NCBI GenBank assembly: GCA_039720395.1 | Contig: CM077828.1 | Span: 31,479,489 to 31,543,488, forward strand | DNA length: 64,000 nt | Reading direction: 5' to 3' | From: Liquidambar formosana | Lineage: Eukaryota > Streptophyta > Magnoliopsida > Saxifragales > Altingiaceae | In this document: positions 23,885-36,000 of the stretch, in pieces | How the letters are laid out: each line of letters starts with the position of its first letter | How positions within the stretch are numbered: the first letter of the stretch is position 1 | Position numbers and translations under genes: made by a program | The notes under the pieces: model-generated | What the model saw: only the letters and a program-made list of their open reading frames with translations | What the model was told of the DNA's origin: nothing | The model's database searches: none

Positions 23885-24299
23885 AAGTGCCTGTTTGGAT
23901 GAGATTCTAGGAGGCCCAAAATTTCTTATGATGGCCCATAATCACTTTTAAGAGTGTTTGGATAAAAAGTGAGAAAAGTGATTGTAAGCCCAAAAGAGAT
24001 TTTGAGGCCAATTTACTCAAACTGCCTCCCCCATGATTCTGATTCAGCTTCTGATTCTACTCTGAAACTATCCCAAACAAGCACTAAGTGCCTGTTTGGA
24101 TGAGATTCTGGGAAGCCCAAAATCTCTTCTGATGGCCTATAATCACTTTTAAAAGTGTTTGGATAAAAAGTGAGAAAAGTGATTGTAAGCCCAAAAGAGA
24201 TTTTGAGGCCAATTTACTCAAGCTGCCTCCCCCCTGATTCTGATTCAGCTTCTGATTCTACTTCTGATTCTACTCTGAAGCTATCCCAAACAGATACTA
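23885..24299. repeat. tandemly duplicated MITE, two copies of about 200 bp
   Basis: The two copies start TAAGTGCCTGTTTGGATGAG at about 23884 and 24083, and are nearly identical. Each ends with TATCCCAAACA, which is inverted to the TGTTTGGAT start, so each copy has short terminal inverted repeats. The second copy has one more unit of CTTCTGATTCTA than the first. Both interiors contain GTGTTTGGATAAAAAGTGAG. Confidence 0.85.
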
Positions 24300-25113
24300 A
24301 GAGGTTTTGGATTCAAGTCTCAACACTTCTATCATGGTTACCTCCATAGACTTTGTCTTATAATTACCCTGTACATGTGAGACGAGGAGATTACATGTGT
24401 TGAAAGAGATTAGTTAGGTACATAAGCATTTTAGAACTTCTTGATATCAATGTATGTGTGTTTTTTTTTTTTTCTATGCCAAGATAGTTTTATATATGTT
24501 GTTAAGGGCTTGAGAATAGAAGCAAATGTTTATACTGCACAATATTAGTAATTGATAGGGTGATGAGAAAACCAAATGACTGATCTCTAAAACATAATAA
24601 GAACATATAAGCAAAACATTTGGGTAATATGACATTACGGTAAGATGAATCAACAGGTATTTAGGTGCTTATATGACCATAAATCTAGACCTTACGTAAA
24701 CAAGCAGTTGTTTGCAAAATACACTTTCAGCCTCCATTCGGTTCTTGGAAATAACAAATGAAGTGAAGGATAAGCTGCGTTGGCTTTAAAAAGTTTTAAA
24801 AAATTCATCTTAAGCAATTTCTAGTACTTTTATTTCCCCCTTTTTTTTTTTTTTTTGGTAAAAAAAAAAAAAGAAAAAAGAGAACTCCATTACTTTTTCT
24901 TTTGTTGTTTTTGTAATCTAGGAATCGTAGGTGAGAACACTTATTTATCTTTTTTTCCTTTTGGGTACAAACAAGAACATTATACAATGAGAGAATTACA
25001 AATAGGTCCGATTATGGGCAAACAATTATAATTCAATACAAATAATTACTACTGTATTATTAAATGACTACCAACTTCACAATCCTCACTCCGCAAGGAT
25101 AGGTCTCCTGTAA

Positions 25114-25147
<34 letters not shown>

Positions 25148-25323
25148 GAAGGTGGGTTTAATATTTGATCTCTTGACGACCTAAACTACAATATTAGTGA
25201 TAAGAAAAAACACTTTTTGATCACGCAAGAGCTAAGACCCAAGGAAAATAGGGATTTATACTTGCTTCAGTGCAAGTTTGCAATCAAAGAAGTGGGCCCA
25301 AAATAATTGCTCTTGATTGGCAA

Positions 25324-25522
25324 CGAGACGGGAAATGAAAAGAAATGCCGGGGGCTCCATTGCTTGCACGCAACATAATATTGAACAGAGTTAATAAAGA
25401 TCTGGTTGAGTAATACCATGCCTCTGCCTTTACCCGGGTAGAAGCAACTAGACGGGAAATGAAAAGAAATGCCGGGTGCTCCATTGCTTGCACGCAACAT
25501 AATATTGAATAGAGTTAGCAAA
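25324..25522. repeat. 125-bp tandem repeat, second copy interrupted
   Basis: Copy 1 begins GACGGGAAATGAAAAGAAAT (about 25326) and runs through CCATGCCTCTGCCTTTACCC. Copy 2 begins at about 25451 and stops after AGAGTTAGCAAAG. The missing rest of the unit (ATAAAGATCTAGTTGAGTAG through CTTTACCCGG) is found at 27413-27465. The repeat was therefore intact before an insertion separated its halves. Open frames across it are repeat artefacts. Confidence 0.8.
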
Positions 25523-27179
25523 GAGGGAAAATTAGGGAAAAGTCTATTTTATAGAACTTATGGAGAAATAAGTCCATGTTAAAAACTCATATTATCATAA
25601 GTCCACTTCTAACCGAAATGACTGTGTTTTTGTGTGAGTCTTAAATACATAAAGTCAATTATGCCCTTAAGTTGTTATTTTTTAATTAAAAACTCTAAAT
25701 TGGCATAACTTTCAATTTATATATTGGTTTTCAATAAAATTTATATCGTTAGAATCTATTTGTCAAGACCTTTGAAATAAGACCCATAATGAATATGAAA
25801 AAATGTATTAAAATAAAACAGTTATATAGCATGTGTTGTAACTAAATATACGGCTACATATAATTGTTCAAATAAAAAGTTATATTTTGAATATTTGTGT
25901 AATCTAATTTTAATATCATACAAAAATAGTTAAGTCTAAGTGTTTGAGATTAAATTTAATTAATTAAAACAATTAAATTTAAGTGATTGTGTTTAAATTT
26001 AACACTTTGAACTGGGTTTTGTAAAACAGTTACATGTAACTGTTTTTAAAAAAAAACTAAATTTTGAATATTTGTGTAATTTGCCTTCAATATCCCATGA
26101 AAATAGTAAAATCTAGGTGTTTGAGACTAAATTTAACTTATTAAAACTATTAAATTTAAGTAATTATAATTAAATTTGATTTTTTGAAATGGGTTTTGCG
26201 AAACAGTTACATGAAACTATTTTTTTTATTTAAAAAAAAAATTACATTTTGAATATGTGTAATCTGGTTCAGTATCCTATGAAAATAGTTAAATCTAAGT
26301 GTTTGAAACTAAATTTAACTTATTAAAATGATTAAATTAAAGTTATTGTAACTAAATTAATTTTTTTGAAGTGGGTTTTCTTAAACAGTTACATGTAACT
26401 GTTTTAAAAAGAAATGTTTAAATTTTGAAAACCATGTAATCTTTACTTTAATATCCATTTAAAGAGAGAATGAGGAGCGAGATATAGAGAGAGAGAGAAG
26501 TTTAAGTTTTATATCACAAATCTAGATTATTTTCATTGTCATGAATGTACAATATAGGAAATAAAACATTAGAAATTTTGAATATTTTGTCCCCAATCTT
26601 TCAAATCTACTTGTTTAAAAAAAATGGAAATAAATAAATAAATAAAGAGCGAAAGGAAAACCTAAACTAAACCTTGCATGAATTCATGGCAGCACTTGAA
26701 AGAGGCCATTCATTGAGGATTCCTCAATTGGAAACCCAAATTGAACCTTGCAATTAAGAAATGACAGTATCACCTTTAACTCTGTTACATCACCCAAAGC
26801 CCTAATTGACCACAGTGGAGCAATTCATATAAGAATTAGTGTTTCTCCTATTTTCTTCTTTAATTTCTCTTCTTCTGTATTCTAGCATAACAAACCATGG
26901 ATTGTTTTTCCACTTGAAGAAAACCTATGGCTGGGCATTGGTGGAGGCAGTTTAAGAGAAGACATGGATTGATTTCATCTCGATGCGTCGAGATCCTTGA
27001 GGACATGGGTTGCTAACCTAGAGCTTCTTTTGCATAAGAAACAGTTGGCATGGAAATGGAATAGCAGAACAAAGGAGTTGGCTACTTGGCTCAATGATTT
27101 GGACCCATGTGTGGGTGACAAGTTAGGTGAACTGAGCCTTGTTTTTGCACCAGCATATATATATATATTTTGCACCAAC

Positions 27180-27222
<43 letters not shown>

Positions 27223-27412
27223 AAGGGAAATGGGATGGGTATTTTTTTTTTTAAGAGAAGGCAAGTGGATGTAACTGCACAGTAAAAGAAAACAACATGG
27301 GAGGGCATTTTCGTCTGAAAGGATTGAAGGTGAACTTATCCCTTCATAAGAATCTATTATGTTCTTATGCGTTTATAATTCTTATAATATGGACTTGTGG
27401 CCAAAGTCCCCT
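25523..27412. mobile_element. 1.9-kb insertion splitting the tandem repeat
   Basis: The boundaries are set by comparing the broken repeat copy with the intact one. Both ends carry related phrases, AAGTCCATGTTA near 25571 and, inverted, AAGTCCATATTA near 27389, which suggests weak terminal inverted repeats. The AAAG at both junctions may be a target duplication. The interior has no recognisable transposase; it contains the AT-rich tandem array and a (TA)n(GA)n tract. It is probably a non-autonomous DNA element, but class is uncertain. Confidence 0.5.
25817..26460. repeat. AT-rich tandem array, about 180-bp period
   Basis: The marker AAACAGTTACATGTAACTG recurs near 26033, 26201 and 26382, with a diverged copy near 25817. 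Between markers, TTTTGAATATTTGTGTAAT and TAAATCTAAGTGTTTGA also recur in order. This gives three to four diverged units of about 170-215 bp. Confidence 0.75.
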
Positions 27413-27497
27413 GATAAAGATCTAGTTGAGTAGCACCATGCCTCTGCCTTTACCCGGCTAGAGACTTCTAACAGACCTGTTTAGCCTTTTTATTTTA

Positions 27498-27834
27498 CTA
27501 GATATAGCACACGTGCATTGCACGTGAATATTATTAAATAATATTAGTTATACAAAACAATAAATACATAAAGATTTTATATTTTTTTTCATAAAAGATG
27601 AAGTTTAAAATTCAAAAGTACATATTTTTTTAAAGAATTTGAGTAAGAATTTAACTTTAATTTGTTAAGAGTTTGAGTTAAAATCTGACTTTCATTTGTT
27701 ACCAAATGATAAGAACGATTACTATGTGTTTCAATTAAAGGAATGATAGATATGTATTTTTTTTAAAAAATAAGGGTACATTGGTCATTCAAAAGTTTTT
27801 CTGAAATTCAACCTTTATAGGTAGTATAGATATA
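27498..27834. repeat. dispersed repeat with GTGCATTGCACGTG palindrome
   Basis: It begins TACTAGATATAGCACACGTG followed by CATTGCACGTG, and closes with AGTATAGATATAGATTTT. A similar head (GAACCTGTGCGATGCGCGGG) occurs at 34785, and a similar tail (AGTATAGATATAGAAG) at 38618. I recall head sequences of this style as common plant repeats, but I cannot name the class. Borders are approximate. Confidence 0.4.
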
Positions 27835-29377
27835 GATTTTTCTTAGGAATGGGTAAGATTGAGAAGTGAAAAAAATCCCTCGACCAACATCAGTATGATT
27901 GAATAGAATTAATAACGTGCAGATCAAATTTTTATTTCTTCCCTTGGTGGCTTGGCGCTTTTCTTTAACAAGGTTTGGAAATTGGGTGAACTTTGGATCT
28001 CAAAAAGGTTGGAAGAAAATTAAAAAAAAAAAAAATGAAAAAAATGAAAAGAAGGGAAAATAGACAAAATTGCTTCAGAAAGTAAATCATTCTTAAGCGA
28101 TTTCAACTATTTTATTTTCCTTTCAATTAAACTTTCTAAGATCCAATACGAGCCTAATGTAACATGTCTCTCTCAGTCTTTCTTGAAAACTCCATTTATT
28201 TCAATTTAAGATCTATTTCATGATATCTATTTGGCTAGCTTTTGGAAATAAAACCCTCTTAAAATGGAACTCGAGAGGAATTTCGTTCCGGGCTTTGAAA
28301 ATAGCTAGTTTTCTGTGTTTAAAGAATAAAAAGACAGAAAACAAACCAAAAATGTGTTCTCAAAAACTATTTTCTGAACATTTTTCTTGAAAACAAATCA
28401 TTTTCAGAGACAGAAAAATTTCCGTTTTCTATTTCAGAAGTAGAAAAACCATTGCAAAAACGTGTTCTCAAAATTTCCTGCAGTTTTAGAAAAACTCATT
28501 TTTTTAAATATAGGCTTAGTCACTTCGAACATAACATGCTCAGCAAGAAGTTCCCTTCTATTTAGGCAAAGTTTCTAGTGCCCGATTACATCAGCCAAAC
28601 GAAAATAGCCTTGACAGCTTCGAGTGCACCTTCCGCGAAACCAGCATCCCATGTGCATTACTTCGCTGGCAACACCACACCAACATCAGCATCATACTGC
28701 CATCACTATCATCTTAGATTTTAATAACGTCACCCCACAGCATCTGTTCTTTTCTAGATTTAATTGCCACCAGTATATGACAGAAATGTTTAAACGAAAT
28801 AATTGAGGCTTAGGGGAAGAAATCCAAACTGCCTTTTCAGGCCTTTTAAGCACTCTCCTGGACCACGTTATCACAGTCTGCATTATCACCCCTCAGTAAA
28901 TTGATTCACACTTTCGGTTCGGACAGAATTTCAATTGTCTTATCAGTTCAACAGGGGAAATAGGTAGGTTTATTGATGTCAACAGAAACCCAAAATTCTG
29001 GGATTCCTCAAGTTCCATTCCCTTCTTCCTTTTCCCTTCCACACCCCCCCCCCCCCCAACCCCAAACAACCAAAAAAAGAGGGTATTTAGCCTGTAGATT
29101 CAGCATGTATATAGAATCTAATATGTAAGCATTCCTACACTCAAAATAAACAACCCAAAAAAAATGGTAGCATAGAATTCAATTAACTCATTGATCCCTA
29201 AAATCATCGCGCTTGAAAAAAAATTCACGATAAATTTGAAAAATAGAGAGAATACAGATCAATCGGTATCATTCATTGCATGAAAAGCATCCCAGAAGAA
29301 GTCCATGTAGTTGAGGATATCTTCGTACATAGCGGATTTTGGCATCACTTCCAAACCCCAAAAAATGCTTACCTACT

Positions 29378-32300
29378 TCACAGATCAATCACACGAGACA
29401 GCTTCTGGATCCGGTTTAATAAGAAGTCCCCTTGCTTGATAGTTGCTTGATAAAGAGCATTCTTTGCATCGGGACGGTTAGTTTCTAGAACACCTGCAAC
29501 TTTATCAATCTTGCAATGAAGCTTTCCTGCTGCAATAAAACGTGACAGCTCCCTAGAAGCATAGAAGGGTTGAAATTACTATAGGTCATAAAATATTCAG
29601 TTAATTAAACACACCACTGCATCACAACAAAAACAAGAACCATCCCAAACAAAGCATTGACCATATAGATTATGAAAATTAATCACTTACAAATCAATGA
29701 ACTCAACTGTCACCCCAAATGCCTTTGCCATTGCTTCAATCGTAACACTCTTATAGGATTCTAAAAACTGGGAATAGACAACAGTTCTGATCTCCCTCAT
29801 GTAATACCGGAAGTGAGGGTGCAAATAGCGGTCTAATTTTATTTGCTCTGTCAAGCCAGCTGAAGATCATGAAGAATAATTGGAAAAATGATAAGACACA
29901 TATATTAGGACAAGTTGTGACTGGTTCAATAAATACAGGTAGTATTGTTTTGTGCCATGTGATATAAAAATAAAAATATAAAAAAAAGGAAGACAAACAA
30001 ATGCCGCAGAGCTCTGCAACAGCACAGGAAATGACAGTAGCAAATAGACCAAAAAGAACTGATATTTCTGACATCTTTGAATGATTGAGTCTGTATGGAT
30101 ACTTAAAATCTCTACTTACCGAATGCTGAGAAAAATAACTTGTATTGACAATCATACAGAGAGTTCAAAAACTCTGACAGGTAAGGGATTTTTCCAATCA
30201 CTGTCAAGATCTCGGGAGCATCTACTACCTGCCACATAATAACTAAAGTTAGAAGCATTTACATAGGCATGCCACCAACCTGAAATTATTCTAATCATAG
30301 TAATTAAACAAAAGCATGCGAAATCAGAACCATACTGGGGAAAAAACTGCAATACCTTTTGCTTCAGGGAAACTCTGTCCAATGATATTATACTTGTAAG
30401 GACAGTGTAAAATATGAAGATGTCATATGGGAAAAGTTCATAAGTTGTGAAGGTTGAGATAGAATCCAAAAATAAATCGGCTGCCTTCTTAAAGTTCCTA
30501 GTAGACATGCAGAACAAGCCTTCGTACACCTTCAAACGGTTCTTCCTTTCCCAATCACCTCCCTCTTCAAACAAGCTGACATCAACATGTAAACAATTTG
30601 AAATTAAAAGGCACAACTATAATGCTTTGGAGAAGAGAATACAGCAGAAAGGGGTCGGCAAAGGAAATACTTTCATGTCTCTACTTACTTCTTTGCTTTA
30701 TCGATGCTTTTGGAAATGAGATCAAAATCCATGTAGAAAAAACCAATCTGCAGCGTGTGGAAAACCAAGTCCATCTTTTGCCCAACGGCAACTGTTTTGG
30801 CTTCTGTTGCCTTGAGTTGTTCCAATGCTTTCTCCTGGGTTAATAAGGAAATAAGTTAGATGCAGAAATAGTCCACTGAAAATGAGATAAATGAAGCAAA
30901 CAAGAATTATTAGAACCATTAAGTTATAAAGGTTATCTACCTTATCACCAATGCGAATGTAAAACAATGATTTAGCTAAATGAGCTTCTCGAACTTCACT
31001 TTCACCTAAGTTTTCTTCAGCATCAGCAATCCTAAACAAAGGAAAAATAAAAATAAAAAGGAAGAAGAAGATAGGTTTGAGTAAATATAAACAAAATTGA
31101 GTACTTAGTGCAACAAACACTGAAATATGAACTACAAATCAACCCCCCCCCCCGCGGGCGGCACGGCCCCCTTCTCTTTCCTTCTCTTCCCCCTAAGGCA
31201 AACTGGGGCAGGTGCCACAGCATGGTACTTGCAATCTGACTAGACCAACTAATGGATCTGCGAGAGTACTATCGTAACATATGCTTTCAAACGACACTCA
31301 TCAAACATCCAAAATATCCACTATGAGCCTGTCTAGCAACTTTCCAATTTCTAAAACAGAATATATATATATATATTCCAAAACATCCACAGGTGTATAA
31401 CTACTAAATAAAAGGGCCCCTTCTCTGTGGCATTGTTATACATTTATAATGATCTATCATACCAAATGCTAGATAGTCAAAACTTGAGAAACACCATGTC
31501 CATCAAATGAGTTAAGGATCTTAATTTGAATGAATGGCAGGACTAGAGATGATAGTACCATAATTAAGATTTTAGAACACACACAAACAATAGGCCATAA
31601 TATATAAGAAACTCAGCTGAGGAGTTTGGTCAAGTGCAACAAGGTCATTAGTGTAGCAGGCGGGAGAAGGGGAAAGAGGCGCGCGCAGGGGGGGGGGGGG
31701 GCGGAAGAGAAAGGTTCAATTTGGTCATTCTAAAATCAAGGAGGAGACAAAAATGAAAAAAAAAAAAAAAAAGGAAAAACAAGAAGAAGGTAAATTGAGG
31801 TAATATTGAAAACCTAATGAACCATCATTTGACTGGCCCCAAGCATATAGCATCAGGGCTGGTGAGTGATTTGGCATGAGCCTAAAAACCCTTCTTAGTT
31901 TTGCTCACATCAATACATTTTGTTTGCCAATTATTAGATTCAGAGAATCTAAGTGATAGAGTGAAGATTAAAAGGAATCCAGTTTTATAAATGGATCATA
32001 TAATGACTGGAAAAATATACAACGCAAGATAGCATCTCAATGAAGACTCCCTCAATGACTCTCATAAATTCCAATATTAATTAGTCTATTTCTGCCCCAA
32101 CCCTCCATCCCACCCTTAATGCCCTAGAACACAGAAACAGAAGCACAACCAGATGGATAGCACCATCATCAATAAGGTTCAATACAAACTTTTGCAAGAT
32201 GAATAACACAGCATTTGGATAAAAGAAAAAAGAACAATGCCCCCTTTTTTGGCTACATAACACCACCCATGCCTTACAACACTCTAATGGCACCTGAATT

Positions 32301-33359
32301 TTTTTCATTGTTCACCGATCATCTTCCAGTCCCCATCTCAGATTTTTTTTCCTAGATATTTCTTCACTTACCTACATAAAATTATAAATCCCAATTCCCC
32401 TAAAGCACTTGCATCTATATGCCTCTCTCATAACTCATCTTACTCAAATTCATTATTAAATTCCCTCCATATCATTCCTGATATATCCCCAGCTAACTAC
32501 AGAGTTCCAAATTATTCGTGGACTCAATAATTCCCAAATCCCAGAGTCGTCACCATGCTTCCTCGTTCTACAATTCCCAAGTCTCTATTCATTTGCATAC
32601 AAAATATTCCCAAACTTGAATCACTACTCAGTAACATACTGTATCACTTCTCATTCTTAAGTACCGCAAATTTTACAGAAACAATATTCCACAATGCACA
32701 CAGTAAGACCCCGTTAATCTAACATTTAGGTTCTGTTCAGTTACCGGTAAAACAAAAGGAAAAAAAATAAAGCTTTTAACTTTGCATCATATATTTTTCA
32801 TTGTTTTGGACCTGAAACACAAAAACCTCCACTACATTGAGCCTAAACAGCATAAAACATAATATTTAACAAACTTATTATATCTTATTTTCCTTGTATT
32901 TCTCGGCAACCAAACATGTTTTTAGGTCAACATTCAACAAATGCACATATTATATATATATATATATATATATCAAACTACATGTCAAACATAATACAAA
33001 CTCACTTTTCGTCAAGCTTCTTGATCTCCTCCTCGATCTTCGCGCGCATCGAGTCCAAAACTGCCTGGTCCATTTCCAACACCGAATCGGCGGCTAGGGT
33101 TTCATACAACGGAGCCATATCTACACCAATACAAATAGAAAAATCTCACGTATGAAAAATTCAGAAGATGGAAATCAGAAACACTCGGTTGGAATCGGTG
33201 AGTGAGAGAGAGAGCGAGCTTACCGTCGGCTTTGACGAAGGCGAAGACCTCTTCTCGGAGGCAAACCTTCTCGATATCTGGAACGTCTGGGTGGGTAAGA
33301 AGGAAGAGCTTGTGAGCGAGAACCAGGTGAGGTTGCTGAGTTCCTTCTTGGCCTTCCAT
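29378..33359 (-). CDS. RPN7: 26S proteasome non-ATPase regulatory subunit 6 (RPN7)
   Basis: Structural subunit of the 19S lid, which recognises and deubiquitinates proteasome substrates. Eight exons, all GT-AG and in phase: 33359-33224, 33120-33006, 31031-30941, 30834-30689, 30575-30356, 30228-30120, 29859-29691, 29552-29378. The product is 386 residues, close to the usual plant length. It starts [19 protein letters not shown]. The helical (TPR-like) repeat region includes [20 protein letters not shown] and [17 protein letters not shown]. The PCI domain spans roughly 195-365 ([13 protein letters not shown] to [14 protein letters not shown]). It ends [21 protein letters not shown] follows the stop within six bases, so a 3' UTR intron is possible. 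Adjacent to ABC1K, as I recall in Arabidopsis. The frame is intact throughout. Confidence 0.97.
32731..32918. mobile_element. MITE-like element in RPN7 intron 2
   Basis: The right end TTTCTCGGCAACCAAACATG matches the family right end; the left end (GGTTCTGTTCAGTTACCGGT) is more diverged. Located in the 1.97-kb intron between exons 2 and 3. Confidence 0.45.
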
Positions 33360-33545
33360 GGCTACTCTCTCAATCACTGAGTTAAATCACCCGAGTTTGG
33401 GATTTTAGTTTGCTTGAAGGAGGAGGAAATGAGTTCGTCGAGTTCAGAAGCTGTGCAGCACATATATGGAGCGAGGAGAGTTAGATGTGGGGCTTTATAT
33501 GGGCCGGGAATGGTATGGTCTTGGGCTCCCTTTAGATTATGGATC

Positions 33546-33920
33546 CGGCTATTCCCACCTTTCAATTTTATTTATATCCCATTTATTTTAGTTTTTTAAG
33601 GTTTTATAAAAAAATAAAAGGTTTTTATAATATAAAAACTGATCACAAAAATTATTAGAAAATATCATTTTAAATAATTTTATAAATGAAAGTTTTTTGA
33701 AAATTTACCATTTAAGTAGAATTTTTTCCCAAGTAAAAAACAGTAACCGTAAATGATCAAAAAATCCACCTAAACGAAATATTTTAGAAAAACATTTTTT
33801 TTTACAATTGTTTTTTAAATTATATTTTTTAATGAACAATATAACCATTTTTCATAAAACCTTAAAAACCTGAAATAAGGAGGGGTGCAAATAAAATTCA
33901 AGGATGACAATAGTGGGACC
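33546..33920. mobile_element. palindromic MITE, family member A
   Basis: Starts GGCTATTCCCACC and contains TTAAGGTTTTATAAAAAAAT then AAAAGGTTTTTAT. The right half carries the inverted equivalents (CATTTTTCATAAAACCTTAA, then GACAATAGTGGGACC). The interior order of motifs matches the element at 60871-61269, so the two are copies of one family. The copy is AT-rich and diverged. Confidence 0.65.
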
Positions 33921-34114
33921 ATTATTATATTACCCCTCAGCTTTGCATATACCCCAATGTAGTTTGTGGTTTCACACTAAAAAATGCAAAATATGCAACC
34001 AAATGCCTCCAAACCACTTATTTGCTACCTCCTCAAAACCGTTAAAAGCATTATTTTTACAAATAAATACAAGATGAAAACATATAGATGTAAGATTAAA
34101 TGTCAAATCACCCT

Positions 34115-34118
<4 letters not shown>

Positions 34119-34164
<46 letters not shown>
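34119..34164. repeat. (CT)n microsatellite
   Basis: About 22 consecutive CT units followed by a poly-T run. Confidence 0.95.
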
Positions 34165-34168
<4 letters not shown>

Positions 34169-35367
34169 TTTTTTTTTTTCTTTAAATTTTTTTAATGGGT
34201 GGGGGAGACTAAGAACTTCATTAATCAACCAAAAAATTACAAAGGAGAGGCCAGGGAGCACCAACTAATATCAAAACAACCTTTCCTAGCCATAACCGCA
34301 AAAATTACAAAAAAAAATTCATTTACATATTTTGGCTGGTTGTAATTTTGTACCTTTTGAATTATATGAGAAACTATTACCAAAAAAAAAAAAAAAGGAA
34401 AGAATTTTATGAGAAACGTCTACTTCAATTGTGCTAGGCACACTTTGTTTAAATTTTCACCATTAATTGTTTTTTTTTTTAATGGGGTATTATCTAATCC
34501 AACAATCGATTTCACAAAATATGGATGTCTCATAAAAATTTGTATGAAAACTTGTTTCTATTGATCTAATAGCACACACCATCATGACACAGAGCAGAAG
34601 CAAGCTTCCTGCAATTGCTGTTCAACAACCTTCCATGCATCCCATTTTGTTCTAGAGTGATGAAAGCTCCGATATTTATTTATCTTTCTTAATGCCAGCA
34701 AAAGAACATGAAGAGAAACATATAAGTATGTACATGTACATGAGTTAGGGTTATATATATATATATATATATATATACGAGTATGAACCTGTGCGATGCG
34801 CGGGAATCACAAATAGCTTAGTGATCCGAGCTTAGGCCACAATATGTTTTTATGTATGGTTTAACTCTTTGCATCCCTACTTATAAAGCATGTGTGTCCA
34901 TCTTCCCATTAGATGCCTTTGACAGTTAGGGGTTATTACTTATACCCAACTTCTTTATAGCTCCCCCAAAAAAGAGAAAAAAAAAATGGGACAACCTGAT
35001 TAATTGAAGACAAAATCTAGAAGAGTATAAATCGAATCAAGAAACTACTGGAAAAAATATTTAATTCTTGAATGAATATGTTAACAAATATGCTTGAAAA
35101 GCCACCAAATAAAACAATTGCTTATTTATAACAAACCAAGCACTCAAGATTCTCCTTTTACATGTCTTGGCAAAAGTGCTATGAACTTATTTTGATAACT
35201 AATACAAAAATGACTTTACAGGATCCCATGATTACTCATTGCTTATCTAGTCACTAACTGGTTATTTAAAAAATTAGCAATAGAAAACTCATACTAAACA
35301 ATTGCTTATCTAGTCAGTATCTTTCTTCAAAAAGCAATAGAAAACCCATACTAAATAATTTATTTTT

Positions 35368-36000
35368 TTAATATTACTCATGTCCTATAGATTTCATTTC
35401 ATTTAAAAAATTAGTTCATAAGGAAGAAAGAAGGAGAGGGGAGAATAAGGAGAGAGAAAGAAGAGAACAAAGTAAGGGAAGGAAGAGGGAAAGGGAAGGT
35501 GTATGGGGAAGGGGAAGGAAAAAATAAAAGAAGGGATAAGGGAAAGGTAGAGGGAGAAGGACCAGGGAAGGGGAAGAGAACCAAAAAAAAAAAAAAGGAG
35601 GTGCAGACGTTGTGTGTGGAGGGGGAGGGAGGGGGGAGAGAAAAGAAAGAAAAAAAAAAACAGAGAAGAAGGGATAGGGAAAAAGTATTTATTTTAATAT
35701 TACTCATGTCCGATAGATTTCATTTCATTTAAAAAATTTGTTCATAAGGAAGAAAGAAGGAGATGGGAGAATAAGGAGAGAGAAAGGAGAACAGAGAAAG
35801 GGAAGGTGTATGGGGAAGGCGAAGGAAAAAATAAAAGAAGGAATAAGGGAGAGGGAGAGGGAGAAGGATCGGGGAAGGGGAAGAGAACCAAAAAAAAAAA
35901 AAAAAAAAAAAGAGGTGCAGACGTTGTGTGTGGAGGGGGAAGGAGGGGGGAGAGAAAAGAAAAAAAAAAAAAAACAGAGAGGAAGGGATAGGGAAAAAGT
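35368..36000. repeat. tandem duplication of a 320-bp purine-rich segment
   Basis: Each copy begins TTTAATATTACTCATGTCC, continues TTCATTTCATTTAAAAAATT and GTTCATAAGGAAGAAAGAAG, then runs for about 250 bases with almost only A and G on the plus strand. It includes the phrase AGGTGCAGACGTTGTGTGTG. Copies start near 35368 and 35691 and differ mainly in homopolymer lengths. The strand asymmetry (purine on plus, pyrimidine on minus) is extreme. Confidence 0.85.

Larger units (their letters stand above)
22250..29377. other. 7-kb repeat-rich intergenic region
   Basis: Between the divergent side of ABC1K and the 3' end of RPN7. I see no gene. It contains a duplicated MITE (23885-24299), a split tandem repeat (25324-25522, continued at 27413), an inserted element between the two parts that includes a roughly 180-bp tandem array (25817-26460), and a further dispersed repeat (27498-27834). 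Several poly-A/T and poly-C runs are present (for example about 14 C near 29044). Confidence 0.7.

Noticed and set aside
25267..25521. Two overlapping minus-strand frames of 69 and 84 codons
   Set aside because: Both read through the 125-bp tandem repeat and repeat the same peptide; repeat artefact.
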